Below are positions 46,273-53,726 of a stretch of DNA of 64,000 nt, one piece after another. Location: positions 124,001 to 188,000 of the forward strand of contig CANMVS010000008.1 of NCBI GenBank assembly GCA_947501445.1. Reading direction: 5' to 3'. A program made the position numbers and the translations under genes. Every line of letters begins with the position of its first letter. The stretch's first letter is position 1. This stretch comes from an uncultured Rhizobiaceae group bacterium (GTDB lineage Bacteria > Pseudomonadota > Alphaproteobacteria > Rhizobiales > Rhizobiaceae). The notes under the pieces are model-generated. The model was given only the letters and a program-made list of their open reading frames with translations, made no database searches and was not told where the DNA came from.

Positions 46273-46611
46273 ATTTCCGTTTGTGTATGAGAATACTTAT
46301 CATACCGGGAACGGGGAGCCCTTATTCCGCAGCACCTCGGGCACAGATTGTTGCGTTGGCGAGAGCGTACGAAGTGTTGGATGGCTTGCACTGGAGTTCG
46401 ATCCGCACTTGGCACTCGCCCATGGCTGGGTGAAACGGCCAAGCTCAACGTGGCCAGCAATGCTGAGACGAACCGACAATAAACTTGAGACATTCACCCA
46501 ACGACAGGCCAAGCATCCTTTGCTACGATCACGCTAATTGCCGTTGTAATCATGAAGATGGCCTGAAGCATTCACTACCCATGACCCGAATTGCAACTAG
46601 AGGATTATAGG
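46273..46611. other. Intergenic region with element S3
   Basis: 339 bp between the divergent araC gene and the small secreted gene at 46612. S3 (46464-46506) points rightwards. The araC promoter must lie at about 46280-46400. No open frame here looks real. Confidence 0.5.
46464..46506 (+). promoter_or_regulatory. Cluster regulatory element S3 (upstream of the 46612 gene)
   Basis: TGAGAC at 46464-46469 and again at 46486-46491 (period 22), with CGACAATAAACT between and CCCAACGACA at the end. GCTACG follows 15 bases after GACA. The downstream start is 106 bp away. Confidence 0.8.
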
Positions 46612-46986
46612 ATGAAGACAACCCCTGTCATTTTAAGCCTCGCAATCATCGGCTTCAACCTCGCGGCGGCGACAATTTCGCCCGGGCCGGCCAATGCAGC
46701 TATAACAAAATACGACTGCACGAGCGGCTCGTGCAGCTACCGATATACACAGAAGCCTATGGGAACGCGCGAGTATCGGGGATTTTGTTATGGACATGTC
46801 CCGAAGTATGTCACTGGTTCAGCTAAAGGAAAACAGAAATGTACAGCAGGCAAAAGCCCAATGACATGTACAGTTACTGCTTATACGGTTAGCTATGACT
46901 ACGGGCACGGCAGCTGTTCGTGCACAAATTGGAGTCTGACCAAAAAAATAGATGCGAAAATTGAGTTATTATGCCCTGATGGCTGA
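46612..46986 (+). CDS. Small secreted 8-Cys protein, subfamily B (KPMGTREY type, copy 1)
   Basis: 124 residues: a signal peptide (ILSLAIIGFNLAAATISPGPANA) then a mature domain beginning ITKYDCTSGSCSYRYTQKPMGTREY. Eight cysteines follow the plan C-x4-C, one in RGFC, KC, KSPMTCT, then GSCSCTNWSLTKKIDAKI and a final LLC. It is nearly identical in plan to the genes at 48103 and 50980. ATG at 46612 is preferred; the frame begins upstream at 46591 without a signal. Element S3 precedes it. It is predicted to be a disulfide-stabilised secreted protein of unknown function. Confidence 0.82.
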   Translation: MKTTPVILSLAIIGFNLAAATISPGPANAAITKYDCTSGSCSYRYTQKPMGTREYRGFCYGHVPKYVTGSAKGKQKCTAGKSPMTCTVTAYTVSYDYGHGSCSCTNWSLTKKIDAKIELLCPDG

Positions 46987-47416
46987 GGTCAGTCTGCCTC
47001 ATAGAGACTGACGCGACAAGATTGCAGCCATCACGGTTGGGATCCGTGGGACCAACAAGACCCTTGGACGGTTCGGCTGCCCGATGGCCATTCAAACGAA
47101 TCGGTCCAAAAAATTGAACATAATTGTCGAGCAAGATCACAGGTATATCATACGACGCGTTCGACCGTTTTGCGGTCTTAAATCTTCCTGATCGGCATCA
47201 GCCACGTTGGAGGGCATCAGGGTCGCCAACATGATCCGCAAGGGACAACTGGGCTCTGCACTTTACGGGCACAAGCAGTTCGCGGCACCTGCAGGTTAAA
47301 TCTGTCCGAAGATTGGGCCGCTCTGACTTGTGCAATATTCACAGCAGAATCCTTCTGAAAGTTCACTCAAATGGAGAATGCTGATTGAAGACCGGCGATG
47401 ATGGAGAATAACCGCG
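46987..47416. other. Intergenic region between two small secreted genes
   Basis: 430 bp. A hairpin lies right after the first gene (GTCAGTCT 46988-46995 with AGACTGAC 47005-47012), possibly a terminator without a T-run. The rest shows no gene. A single imperfect half-site-like stretch near 47003-47020 is not enough to call another regulatory element. Confidence 0.45.
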
Positions 47417-47836
47417 ATGATGATCGATACCAATCGAATGCGTGCCGCTACGGTGCGAATTGCACTGGTGAGTTTCGTATCTGCCGGGCTCGCCGGACCC
47501 ATGTCTGTTGACGTGATTGCCAGCCCGGTCAAGTGGACCTGCAACTGCATTGCCTCTGGGCCGAATAAGACGGATACCTGCAAGTGTAAGAATCGATCCT
47601 ACGACCTGCCAAAATCCGGAACCAAAACATTTCGTGCTACATGCAAGGGTTGGGTGGACGGGGCGCCCTCAATGAGGTTGAGTCCGTCTTTTGTTGATGT
47701 CATGAGAGGTAAGAACGTCACGTGCACGATCTCATCGAATTTCAATTGGGGTTTTGTATCAAAGCAATGCACAAACTGGGGCACATCAAACAGAAACAAG
47801 GTCACCATGTCGATTCAATGCCGTGGACCGGACTAA
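47417..47836 (+). CDS. Small secreted 8-Cys protein, subfamily C (WTCNC type, copy 1)
   Basis: 139 residues: a signal peptide (TVRIALVSFVSAGLAGPMSVDVIA) then a mature region opening VKWTCNC. Eight cysteines occur in WTCNC, TCKC, RATC, NVTCT, SKQCTNWGTSNRNKV and SIQC. The middle SYDLPKSGTKTFRATCKG and VMRGKNVTCT are shared with the gene at 48570 and with the broken copy at 52148. No cluster element was found directly upstream, so it may be read through from 46612 or use its own promoter. Function unknown. Confidence 0.82.
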   Translation: MMIDTNRMRAATVRIALVSFVSAGLAGPMSVDVIASPVKWTCNCIASGPNKTDTCKCKNRSYDLPKSGTKTFRATCKGWVDGAPSMRLSPSFVDVMRGKNVTCTISSNFNWGFVSKQCTNWGTSNRNKVTMSIQCRGPD

Positions 47837-48003
47837 CAGGGGCTTACGAAAATCCGGTCGGCAATCGTAGAGATTGCATCGGGCTTCTTCGCATCGACCC
47901 GCAACTTCCGGATTCACTGCGACCCAGCTCGGCCGGCAGGGGAGTTCGACGAAAATACGAATTTGAACCTGGTGATGGTGCCGAAATAATGTTCGAAGCA
48001 CAT

Positions 48004-48106
48004 GGACTGTTTCACGTTTTGCCGAAAACCGGATAACGGTGTCGGCTTTTGACTTTGTTGATGTATTCAGGTTTTGCCGCACCCGTCAAAACCTGAATTG
48101 CTCTAA
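48004..48106 (+). repeat. Dispersed double-hairpin repeat, copy 7
   Basis: About 103 bp, forward. GGACTGTTTCACGTTTTG opens it; the second hairpin is perfect (CAGGTTTTG and CAAAACCTG). Its last bases, TTGCTCTA, contain the TAG stop (reverse complement) of the minus-strand gene ending at 48103. Confidence 0.9.
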
Positions 48107-48441
48107 GGACACTTGATTTGGATCTTCGCATCGACTTTCTTGGTCACGCTCCAGTTGGTACAAGAACAGCTTTCGTATTTTCCAGGCGTCCAGACCGAAG
48201 TGCAGGTCATCGGTTTCTTTCCGGGAGTGCAAGTTGAACCACCTTTATAAGACGGTGATCCATAGTTGCTTGGGTTTTTTCCGTAGCACTTGTTGCGATA
48301 TTCCCTTGTCCCCATCGGTTTTTGTGTGTACCGGTAGTTGCATTGGGCCGCTTCGCAGTTGTAGTTTTTGTACGCTGCGTGGGCCGTGGTATTGGCAATA
48401 ACAGCGGCGGCAAAACCGAGAACCATTACATAAATCTTCAC
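48103..48441 (-). CDS. Small secreted 8-Cys protein, subfamily B (copy 2)
   Basis: 112 residues from a GTG at 48441 preceded by GGAGA (an ATG at 48453 is the alternative). The signal peptide is VMVLGFAAAVIANTTAHA. The mature part opens YKNYNCEAAQCNYRYTQKP, then MGTREY, KC, TCTPGKKPMTCT, ESCSCTNWSVTKKVDAKI and ends KCP. Eight cysteines align one for one with the copies at 46612 and 50980. It is the last gene of a four-gene minus-strand unit (50160 to 48103). Its stop codon lies in repeat copy 7. Confidence 0.82.
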   Translation of the reverse strand: MKIYVMVLGFAAAVIANTTAHAAYKNYNCEAAQCNYRYTQKPMGTREYRNKCYGKNPSNYGSPSYKGGSTCTPGKKPMTCTSVWTPGKYESCSCTNWSVTKKVDAKIQIKCP

Positions 48442-48569
48442 ATCACTCTCCATGGGGTTTGCCAGACGCGTTCGGCTTGATGTATCTGCCTCAACCGAGA
48501 CACGCGTCGGCGTTTGATCGGATGCCCTGCCGGCTTAAATCCAAACAGAACCGGAAAGAACCGCCGTCG

Positions 48570-48989
48570 CTAGTAGCCATAGCCGCTGCATTGCAGCGAC
48601 ATTTTCACTGGATTCCTCTGTGCCGTGCCCCAGTTTGTGCATTGTTTCTGACGATAGTCCGGATGATTTGAACCCGCCGTACAGGTTACATTTTTACCCC
48701 TGAGTACATTCGTGAATTTCGCAACGGTTCTTTTGCTCGGATCCCCCTTGACGCCACCTTTGCAGTAGCCGCGGAACGTCATGGTACCTGATCGTGGCAG
48801 ATCATAGGAATAACCATCACAGGTGCAGTTGTATTTCGTTTCGGTGCCGGGAACCACGCAGTTGCACGTCCAGCGAACCGGGGCAGCAGTTGCGTTTCCC
48901 GACATGGGCACCACAAGGCCAATAAGCGCGAAACTCAGAAGCGTGAATCGTGCAGATAAATGGCAGAATCCTATGGTGGTGTTACTCAT
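48570..48989 (-). CDS. Small secreted 8-Cys protein, subfamily C (copy 2)
   Basis: 139 residues from an ATG at 48989 preceded by AGGAG. The signal peptide is SARFTLLSFALIGLVVPMSGNATA. The mature part opens PVRWTCNC, with NCTC, SYDLPRSGTMTFRGYCKGG, VLRGKNVTCT, QKQCTNWGTAQRNPVKM and SLQC. Eight cysteines are in the same places as in the gene at 47417. The broken copy at 52148 is closer to this gene than to 47417. It is third in the minus-strand unit. Confidence 0.82.
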   Translation of the reverse strand: MSNTTIGFCHLSARFTLLSFALIGLVVPMSGNATAAPVRWTCNCVVPGTETKYNCTCDGYSYDLPRSGTMTFRGYCKGGVKGDPSKRTVAKFTNVLRGKNVTCTAGSNHPDYRQKQCTNWGTAQRNPVKMSLQCSGYGY

Positions 48990-49088
48990 TGTTGTTGCAC
49001 TCCTGTCATTCTTATCTCGATATTTGGTGAAGTGGGATTCACCGGATCCGGTGCCGTAACGCACACTCAAGAATTCAGTGTCGATCTG

Positions 49089-49460
49089 CTAACACGTCAG
49101 TTTGATGGTGATTGTATCTTTCTTGGCTACGGACCAGTTGGTGCAGGATCGCGTTTTATAAGTTCCATATTTGCCCTGACCGGTGTACCAAATTGTACAA
49201 GTCGTATTTTTACCCTTCTTCGGAAAATCAATGAGAGGTAAACGGCCGTTACCCGAGTCACAAACACCGCGGATTTCCTTGGTTGCGAGCTTGCCTAAAG
49301 TCCAGTTATGAGTGCACGAGGATTGCTTGCAATTGTACAATTGATAGGTAGCAGCCATCGCAGGATTGCCGCCGCCAATTGCGGAAAGAAAATAGACCGC
49401 GACTGCACCGAACAAGATCGTGGTCGACAGCGGCAGGAAATCTCTGACTGAGGTGTTCAT
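49089..49460 (-). CDS. Small secreted 6-Cys protein, related to subfamilies B and C
   Basis: 123 residues. The signal or anchor is LSTTILFGAVAVYFLSAIGGGNPAMA. The mature part opens YQLYNCKQSSCTHNW, then IRGVCDSG, NTTCTIWY, SCTNWSVAKKDTITI and LTC. It keeps the C-x4-C start, the TCT and CTNW landmarks and the terminal Cys, but lacks two cysteines found in the others. ATG at 49460 follows AAGGA. It is second in the minus-strand unit, 16 bp after the acidic protein gene. Confidence 0.8.
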   Translation of the reverse strand: MNTSVRDFLPLSTTILFGAVAVYFLSAIGGGNPAMAATYQLYNCKQSSCTHNWTLGKLATKEIRGVCDSGNGRLPLIDFPKKGKNTTCTIWYTGQGKYGTYKTRSCTNWSVAKKDTITIKLTC

Positions 49461-49476
49461 CTCATTTGTTTCCTTT

Positions 49477-50160
49477 TTACTCGGCGGCAAAGCCGTCTAG
49501 ATACCGTTCGATGTCGCCATAAATCGGATTGTTGTCCTCATCTTGAATCACAACCCAATATTGGCCGCCCGTCTCGTCTTGCCCCTCTGCTTCTTCTTCT
49601 TGAGACGGCAGATCACTCAAATAAAGAAAACCGGAGTCATGGTGTTTGTAGAGAGAGGCACAGCTCAAGTCGCCCATGGTTCCCAGGCATAGGGCGCCGT
49701 CCTCACCGATCGTCCAGTTTGGAGGAAATTGCGGTCCGCTCGCCACAAAGTCACCGTCCTTCAGGGGGCTTTCCAGCCAAACATGCGCACGATTGGGTTG
49801 ATTGCCGAAGCACAACACCAGGAACTGCACATCTTCTGTGTTGAATGTCTTGAGAATATCGCTCCAACCTTGGGTGAGCGCAACGTCATCATAATTTTCG
49901 GGAAGAGATTCTTCGGAAAAACTGCCGATCAACACGCATTTTTCATACAGGTGCGAAGCACTTATACGCTCGAGCGGCGCTCCTGTATCATGGATCAAGC
50001 TCGCCTGTTCCGTCCCACCCTGTACCGCTTCATCGCCACCGGCTTTTTCCTGGGCAAGCACAATGGATGTCCCTGTTGCAATCATGGCAACAGTTGCGAT
50101 TGCTCCAAACCGCAGTCCATATTTTATCCTTGCGGTCCTGTGGGTGATCGATTTCATCAA
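49477..50160 (-). CDS. Secreted acidic protein, paralogue of 51434 (copy 1)
   Basis: 227 residues with a signal peptide (FGAIATVAMIATGTSIVLA). The mature protein is acidic with four cysteines (YEKCVLIG, FLVLCFGNQPNRAHVWLES, ALCLGT, LSCASL). The core VASGPQFPPNWTIGEDG is conserved in its paralogue at 51434 with about two-thirds identity by eye. An acidic Glu/Gln-rich stretch precedes a final GGQYWVVIQDEDNNPIYGDIE. No family is recognised. It is the first gene of the four-gene minus unit, downstream of S4 (155 bp). Confidence 0.82.
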   Translation of the reverse strand: MMKSITHRTARIKYGLRFGAIATVAMIATGTSIVLAQEKAGGDEAVQGGTEQASLIHDTGAPLERISASHLYEKCVLIGSFSEESLPENYDDVALTQGWSDILKTFNTEDVQFLVLCFGNQPNRAHVWLESPLKDGDFVASGPQFPPNWTIGEDGALCLGTMGDLSCASLYKHHDSGFLYLSDLPSQEEEAEGQDETGGQYWVVIQDEDNNPIYGDIERYLDGFAAE

Positions 50161-50314
50161 ACTTTCCTTCCAAATCTGTGACGAGCGGTTTGATTCAGTT
50201 TTGCGGTTTGGAATCCAGAGGCAGTAACCATCAAAAGCATACCAAATTCATCATTTGCGCGTTTCATGGTTCGAAAAAGATCCGCGCCCCTGTTTAGCAG
50301 GTGGGTGCGCAGTG

Positions 50315-50357
50315 CGTCATTGGCGCTGCGTCTCAAGTTTGTGGTCATCTGGTTCCG
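50315..50357 (-). promoter_or_regulatory. Cluster regulatory element S4 (upstream of the 50160 unit)
   Basis: Minus strand: the promoter-proximal half is intact (CACAAACT, TGAGAC 50335-50330, GCCAATGACG ending 50315). The distal half-site is weak (CGGAAC at the TGAGAC position). GCTAAA follows after 16 bases. Confidence 0.72.
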
Positions 50358-50442
50358 CGCGCCGAGACAATTCTTGATTTCAATCTATGGGCGGTTGGAT
50401 ATTCGCGCCGCCGTGCATGATTGCGCTTCAGTCCACCGCTTT

Positions 50443-50545
50443 GGAGTAATTCAAGTTTTGACGGGATAGGCAAAACCTGAATGCATCAACAAAATCAAAG
50501 AGCAAAACCGTTATCCCGTTTCTGACAAAACGTGAAACGGTCTGG
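50443..50545 (-). repeat. Dispersed double-hairpin repeat, copy 8 (reverse)
   Basis: About 103 bp: GGAGTAATTCAAGTTTTGAC start, GCAAAACCTGAATGC, then CGTTATCCCGTTTCTGAC and ACGTGAAACGGTC end. It is intact apart from point changes. It lies in the divergent region between S4 and S5. Confidence 0.9.
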
Positions 50546-50811
50546 TGGACGGACCATCCTTGGATATTCGCCCGTATTGGGACTTGTACAGTTGTGATCG
50601 GCAGAGAATTCGTCGATTGATGTCAAACTGCGGTGGCGGCTTTTTCCTGCGATCCTTCAAATAGAAAATTCAGGACTGTGACCGTGTTCGTTCCATATGG
50701 CATCCTGGTTCGACCAAAGGCGTTCAAGCGCAATCTTCTGTCTTGGGAAATCTATTCGAGCGTAATTGCTCAAATCTCCTTGAAGGGAGTAGGCAAGTTG
50801 CCGCGAAGCGC

Positions 50812-50854
50812 TGATACGGAACGACAACAAGTTTGAGATGATGCGCCAACGACG
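50812..50854 (+). promoter_or_regulatory. Cluster regulatory element S5 (upstream of the 50980 unit)
   Basis: TGATAC at 50812-50817, CGACAACAAGTT, TGAGAT at 50834-50839 (period 22), GCCAACGACG ending 50854. GCTAAA follows after 16 bases. The downstream start is 126 bp away. Confidence 0.78.
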
Positions 50855-50979
50855 AGCCCGGTGCCCATATGCTAAAGTACAGGCAGTATTCGATAATATT
50901 ACGGGGCCATTTCTTTCGAAGCGACACTTGCGTGAATAAGCCGTGGTTCGTCGGCTCGGAGCCACAAAAGGAAGTTGTA

Positions 50980-51321
50980 ATGAAATTTTCCGCTCTCATT
51001 CTATCCTGCGCCGCCTTGGTAGCCACGAATATTCCCGCAAATTCCGCAGTAACGAAGTACGACTGCAAATCAGAACAATGTAACTATCGCTATAGCCAAA
51101 AGCCGATGGGAACACGAGAGTATTGGAGCCAGTGCGTCGGGAAAAATATTGATTATACCAGGCATGCCGGGCGCGCGAGTTGCCAATCGTCGGTCAAACC
51201 TATGACCTGTACGGTATCAATCTCAAAATGGTCGGGTTACGATTCATGCTCTTGTACGAACTGGAGCCTGACAAAAAAGGTAGACGCAAAGATAAGTATT
51301 CACTGTCCTCGCCTTCCATAG
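50980..51321 (+). CDS. Small secreted 8-Cys protein, subfamily B (copy 3)
   Basis: 113 residues: a signal peptide (FSALILSCAALVATNIPANSA) then VTKYDCKSEQCNYRYSQKP, MGTREY, SQC, ASCQSSVKPMTCT, DSCSCTNWSLTKKVDAKI and IHC. Eight mature cysteines match the copies at 46612 and 48103; KPMGTREY and CSCTNW are invariant. ATG at 50980 was chosen for the signal peptide; upstream in-frame ATGs are not needed. It is the first gene of the plus-strand unit with the acidic paralogue and the pseudogene. Confidence 0.82.
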   Translation: MKFSALILSCAALVATNIPANSAVTKYDCKSEQCNYRYSQKPMGTREYWSQCVGKNIDYTRHAGRASCQSSVKPMTCTVSISKWSGYDSCSCTNWSLTKKVDAKISIHCPRLP

Positions 51322-51433
51322 AATTGCGCGAAGGCGAAACTGGGATAAAACAATTACAGCGCAAATATCACGGCTGAGTTATGATTTGTCAGGCTGAAAG
51401 CAGGTTGGTTTCCACGCGCAGAAAGGAATCTGG

Positions 51434-52111
51434 ATGATATCGGACACCGGCAAGTCGTCGTCTAATCACAGATTCAAACTTGGATCCATTGTAACAGCGG
51501 CCATGATCGCGTTAGGCTCACCCCCAGTAGCGGCTCAGGATAACACGTCGCGCGATGGCGTTGCACAGAATGCGGTCAAACCGGATACCTTGAAACACGA
51601 TACCGGAGCGCAGCTCGATCAGATTGATGCATCCCATCTTTATGAAACATGTATTTTGATCGCTGATTTTTCGGAAGGTGTTATGCCCGATGACTATGAT
51701 GACGTGGCGATCGCCAGTGGTTGGGAAGGAATCCTCAAAGCGTTCAACACTGAGGATGTGCAATTTCTGGCGTTATGCTTTGGCAATCAACCCAACCGCG
51801 CACATGTCTGGCTGGAAACCCCCTCGGAGAACGGTGATTTCGTGGCAAGCGGGCCACAGTTTCCACCGAACTGGACGATAGGCGACGATGGTACCTTGTG
51901 CCTTGGAACTTTGGGTTCCATGAGTTGTGTAACACTCTTCAAGCACCACGGTTCCGGCTTGCTTTATCTGAGCGATCCAACGTCTGAAGACGAAACCCTG
52001 GAAACTGAAGATGAGAAAGGTGGCGAATATTGGGTCATGCTCCAGGAGGAAGACGGCACATCGCTTTTCGCCGATATTGAACATCACCTGGATGGCAGGT
52101 TGGCCGAGTGA
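51434..52111 (+). CDS. Secreted acidic protein (copy 2)
   Basis: 225 residues with a signal peptide (LGSIVTAAMIALGSPPVAA). It is a close paralogue of 49477-50160. The shared parts are DASHLYETC, FNTEDVQFLALCFGNQPNRA, then VASGPQFPPNWTIGDDGTLC and YLSDPTSEDETLETEDE. The four cysteines are at the same sites, and the C-terminal half is strongly acidic. It is downstream of the subfamily B gene, and the order differs from the minus-strand unit, so the two units are rearranged duplicates. Function unknown. Confidence 0.82.
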   Translation: MISDTGKSSSNHRFKLGSIVTAAMIALGSPPVAAQDNTSRDGVAQNAVKPDTLKHDTGAQLDQIDASHLYETCILIADFSEGVMPDDYDDVAIASGWEGILKAFNTEDVQFLALCFGNQPNRAHVWLETPSENGDFVASGPQFPPNWTIGDDGTLCLGTLGSMSCVTLFKHHGSGLLYLSDPTSEDETLETEDEKGGEYWVMLQEEDGTSLFADIEHHLDGRLAE

Positions 52112-52147
52112 CCTTTGGTTCGCTCAAAAGACAATAAGCCTACATCA

Positions 52148-52560
52148 ATAACGAAGACCACCAGATAATTTTGCCATTTATCTGCACGAATTGCGCTTCT
52201 GAGTTTCGCGTTCATCGGGTTCGGTTTGCCGATGTCGGTCACCACAATTGCTGCCCCGGTTCGCTGGCTTTGCAAATTCGAAATTTCTGGAAAGTCAGGA
52301 ATCTATTCTTGCAATTGCCCGTTTTTCTGCAGCCTGCCAAAGCCAGGTCCGAAAACTTTCGCGGCTGCTGTGATGGTAAAGTAAAAGGGTTCCCTGACAA
52401 GCAAGGGAGCCCCACATTCATTTACGCTACTGGGTAGCAATCTTGGGAGGCCCGGCAATAGGCCAGCAATTGGTATGTCTACCGACAATGCACCAGTTGG
52501 GGCGCAGTCCAGCGAAACAGCGTTTCGATGAATGTTGAATGCCATGGGCCGGAACATTAA
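52148..52560 (+). pseudogene. Broken copy of the subfamily C 8-Cys protein
   Basis: Reading from 52148 gives FCHLSARIALLSFAFIGFG, then LPMSVTTIAAPVRW, which aligns closely with the protein at 48570. The equivalent of the start codon is ATA, an in-frame TAA stands at 52166, and one base is missing near 52360 (TTTC-GCGG against TTCCGCGG). A TAG then follows in the restored frame. The 3' end still reads QCTSWGAVQRNSVSMNVEC and stops at 52560. The gene is dead but recent enough to be recognised at the DNA level. Confidence 0.85.
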
Positions 52561-52595
52561 TGCATGCGTCAGCTTGATATTGGTTCTTTGCGATT

Positions 52596-52698
52596 GGACC
52601 GTTTCACGTTTTGTCAAAACCGCGATAACGGTGTAGGTCTTTGGTTTTGTTGATGCATTCAGGTTTTGCCGATTCCATCACAACCTGAATTGCTCAAA
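52596..52698 (+). repeat. Dispersed double-hairpin repeat, copy 9
   Basis: About 103 bp, forward: GGACCGTTTCACGTTTTGTC start, GATAACGGTG closing hairpin 1, TGATGCATTCAGGTTTTG and CACAACCTGAATTGC forming hairpin 2. It marks the boundary between the cluster's pseudogene and lsrB. Confidence 0.9.
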
Positions 52699-52775
52699 CA
52701 GGTAATTGATCTGAAGGGCTGTGTTTATGCGCGTTTGGAAGAACAGCCAGATCAATAATTGTGTTTGAATTTATA

Positions 52776-53672
52776 TCAGAATTTCCAGTTACGTGCCTTG
52801 GAAATGAGAAAATCACGGAAAGCCTTTAACTTGGCAGAGCCGCGCAATTCTTCCGGGTAGCAGAAAAAACACGAGAAGGACGGCACGTCGGAATCGATAT
52901 CCAATTGCACCAGACCGGCATCATGGCCAACCATATAATCCGGCAGCATGGCAATGCCTATGCCCAGTTGCGTTGCCCGTTTGATGGACGGCATATTGTT
53001 GATCTGTAGCTGTGGTGCCCGTGGATTATTGGCTGTGCGGCCGGCGACTTCCAGCCAGTTGACATCAAGCAGGTAATTGGGCGCTGGTTCACCGAAAGTG
53101 ATAATGCGGTGATTGTCGAAATCACCCACATGTTCGGGTTTGCCGTAACGGTTGAGGTAGGATGGTGCTGCATAGACGTGCATGTGAACTGTAAAGAGTT
53201 TACGCTGAATAAGATCGGGTTGCTGCGGTTGGCGAAGCCGAATAGCGCAATCGGCATGGCGCATCGTCACATCAAGCTCTTCATTGTCGAGCAGCAATTG
53301 CACTTCGATGTCCGGGTAGAGTTCAGTAAATTCCTGCATTCGGTCTGTCAGCCAGCCCGACCCCAGTCCCACGGTTGTGGTTACGCGAAGTTTGCCGGAG
53401 GGCGTGTCCGTGGTCTCGGAAAGACGAACCCGAACAGCCTCAAGCTTGAGCAGCACATCATGGGCCGTGCGATAGAGAAGCTCTCCCTGCTCGGTCATGA
53501 TCAGGCCGCGCGCATGGCGGTGAAACAGCGGAATGCCGATATCCTGTTCCAGGGCGCTGACCTGTCGTGAGATCGCCGATTGGGACAGATGGAGTTTCTC
53601 GGCTGCATGGGTAAATGACCCGGCTTCCGCTGCCGCGTGAAAAATACGCAACTTATCCCAATCCAGAGGCAT
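52776..53672 (-). CDS. lsrB: LysR-family regulator LsrB/VtlR
   Basis: 298 residues with an N-terminal winged helix (LRIFHAAAEAGSFTHAAEKLHLSQSAISRQVSALE) and a LysR effector domain. The sequence matches LsrB of rhizobia (VtlR in Brucella) along its length as I remember it, for example LFHRHARGLIMTEQGELLYRTAHDV and MLPDYMVG. Known LsrB/VtlR controls redox, lipopolysaccharide and small-RNA expression needed for host association. The position downstream of trxB on the same strand is also typical. A hairpin separates it from trxB. Confidence 0.9.
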   Translation of the reverse strand: MPLDWDKLRIFHAAAEAGSFTHAAEKLHLSQSAISRQVSALEQDIGIPLFHRHARGLIMTEQGELLYRTAHDVLLKLEAVRVRLSETTDTPSGKLRVTTTVGLGSGWLTDRMQEFTELYPDIEVQLLLDNEELDVTMRHADCAIRLRQPQQPDLIQRKLFTVHMHVYAAPSYLNRYGKPEHVGDFDNHRIITFGEPAPNYLLDVNWLEVAGRTANNPRAPQLQINNMPSIKRATQLGIGIAMLPDYMVGHDAGLVQLDIDSDVPSFSCFFCYPEELRGSAKLKAFRDFLISKARNWKF

Positions 53673-53688
53673 TGTGTGTCTCCCAGAA

Positions 53689-53712
53689 AGACTGCCGATC
53701 AGTCGGCAGTCT
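53689..53712 (-). terminator. Hairpin between trxB and lsrB
   Basis: AGACTGCCGA (53689-53698), loop TCAG, TCGGCAGTCT (53703-53712): a perfect 10-bp stem, followed on the minus strand by TTTCT. It probably reduces read-through from trxB into lsrB. Confidence 0.65.
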
Positions 53713-53726
53713 GTTTCTTTTGTATT

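Larger units (their letters stand above)
50161..50979. other. 819-bp divergent intergenic region with S4, repeat copy 8 and S5
   Basis: It separates the two mirrored units of the cluster. S4 (50315-50357) points left, repeat copy 8 occupies 50443-50545, and S5 (50812-50854) points right. No frame in 50546-50811 looks coding; this part may be decayed sequence. Confidence 0.55.

Noticed and set aside
46999-47040. A seventh regulatory element upstream of the 47417 gene
   Set aside because: Only one imperfect half-site (AGAGAC with GCGACAA) is present; the second half and the GCCAAYGACA end are missing.
47150-47300. Insertion-sequence remnant in the gap before 47417
   Set aside because: No inverted ends, no recognisable transposase motif; only an impression from the translated text.
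50546-50811. Coding sequence in the large divergent gap
   Set aside because: Frames are short, on both strands equally, without signal peptides or the cysteine plan of the cluster.
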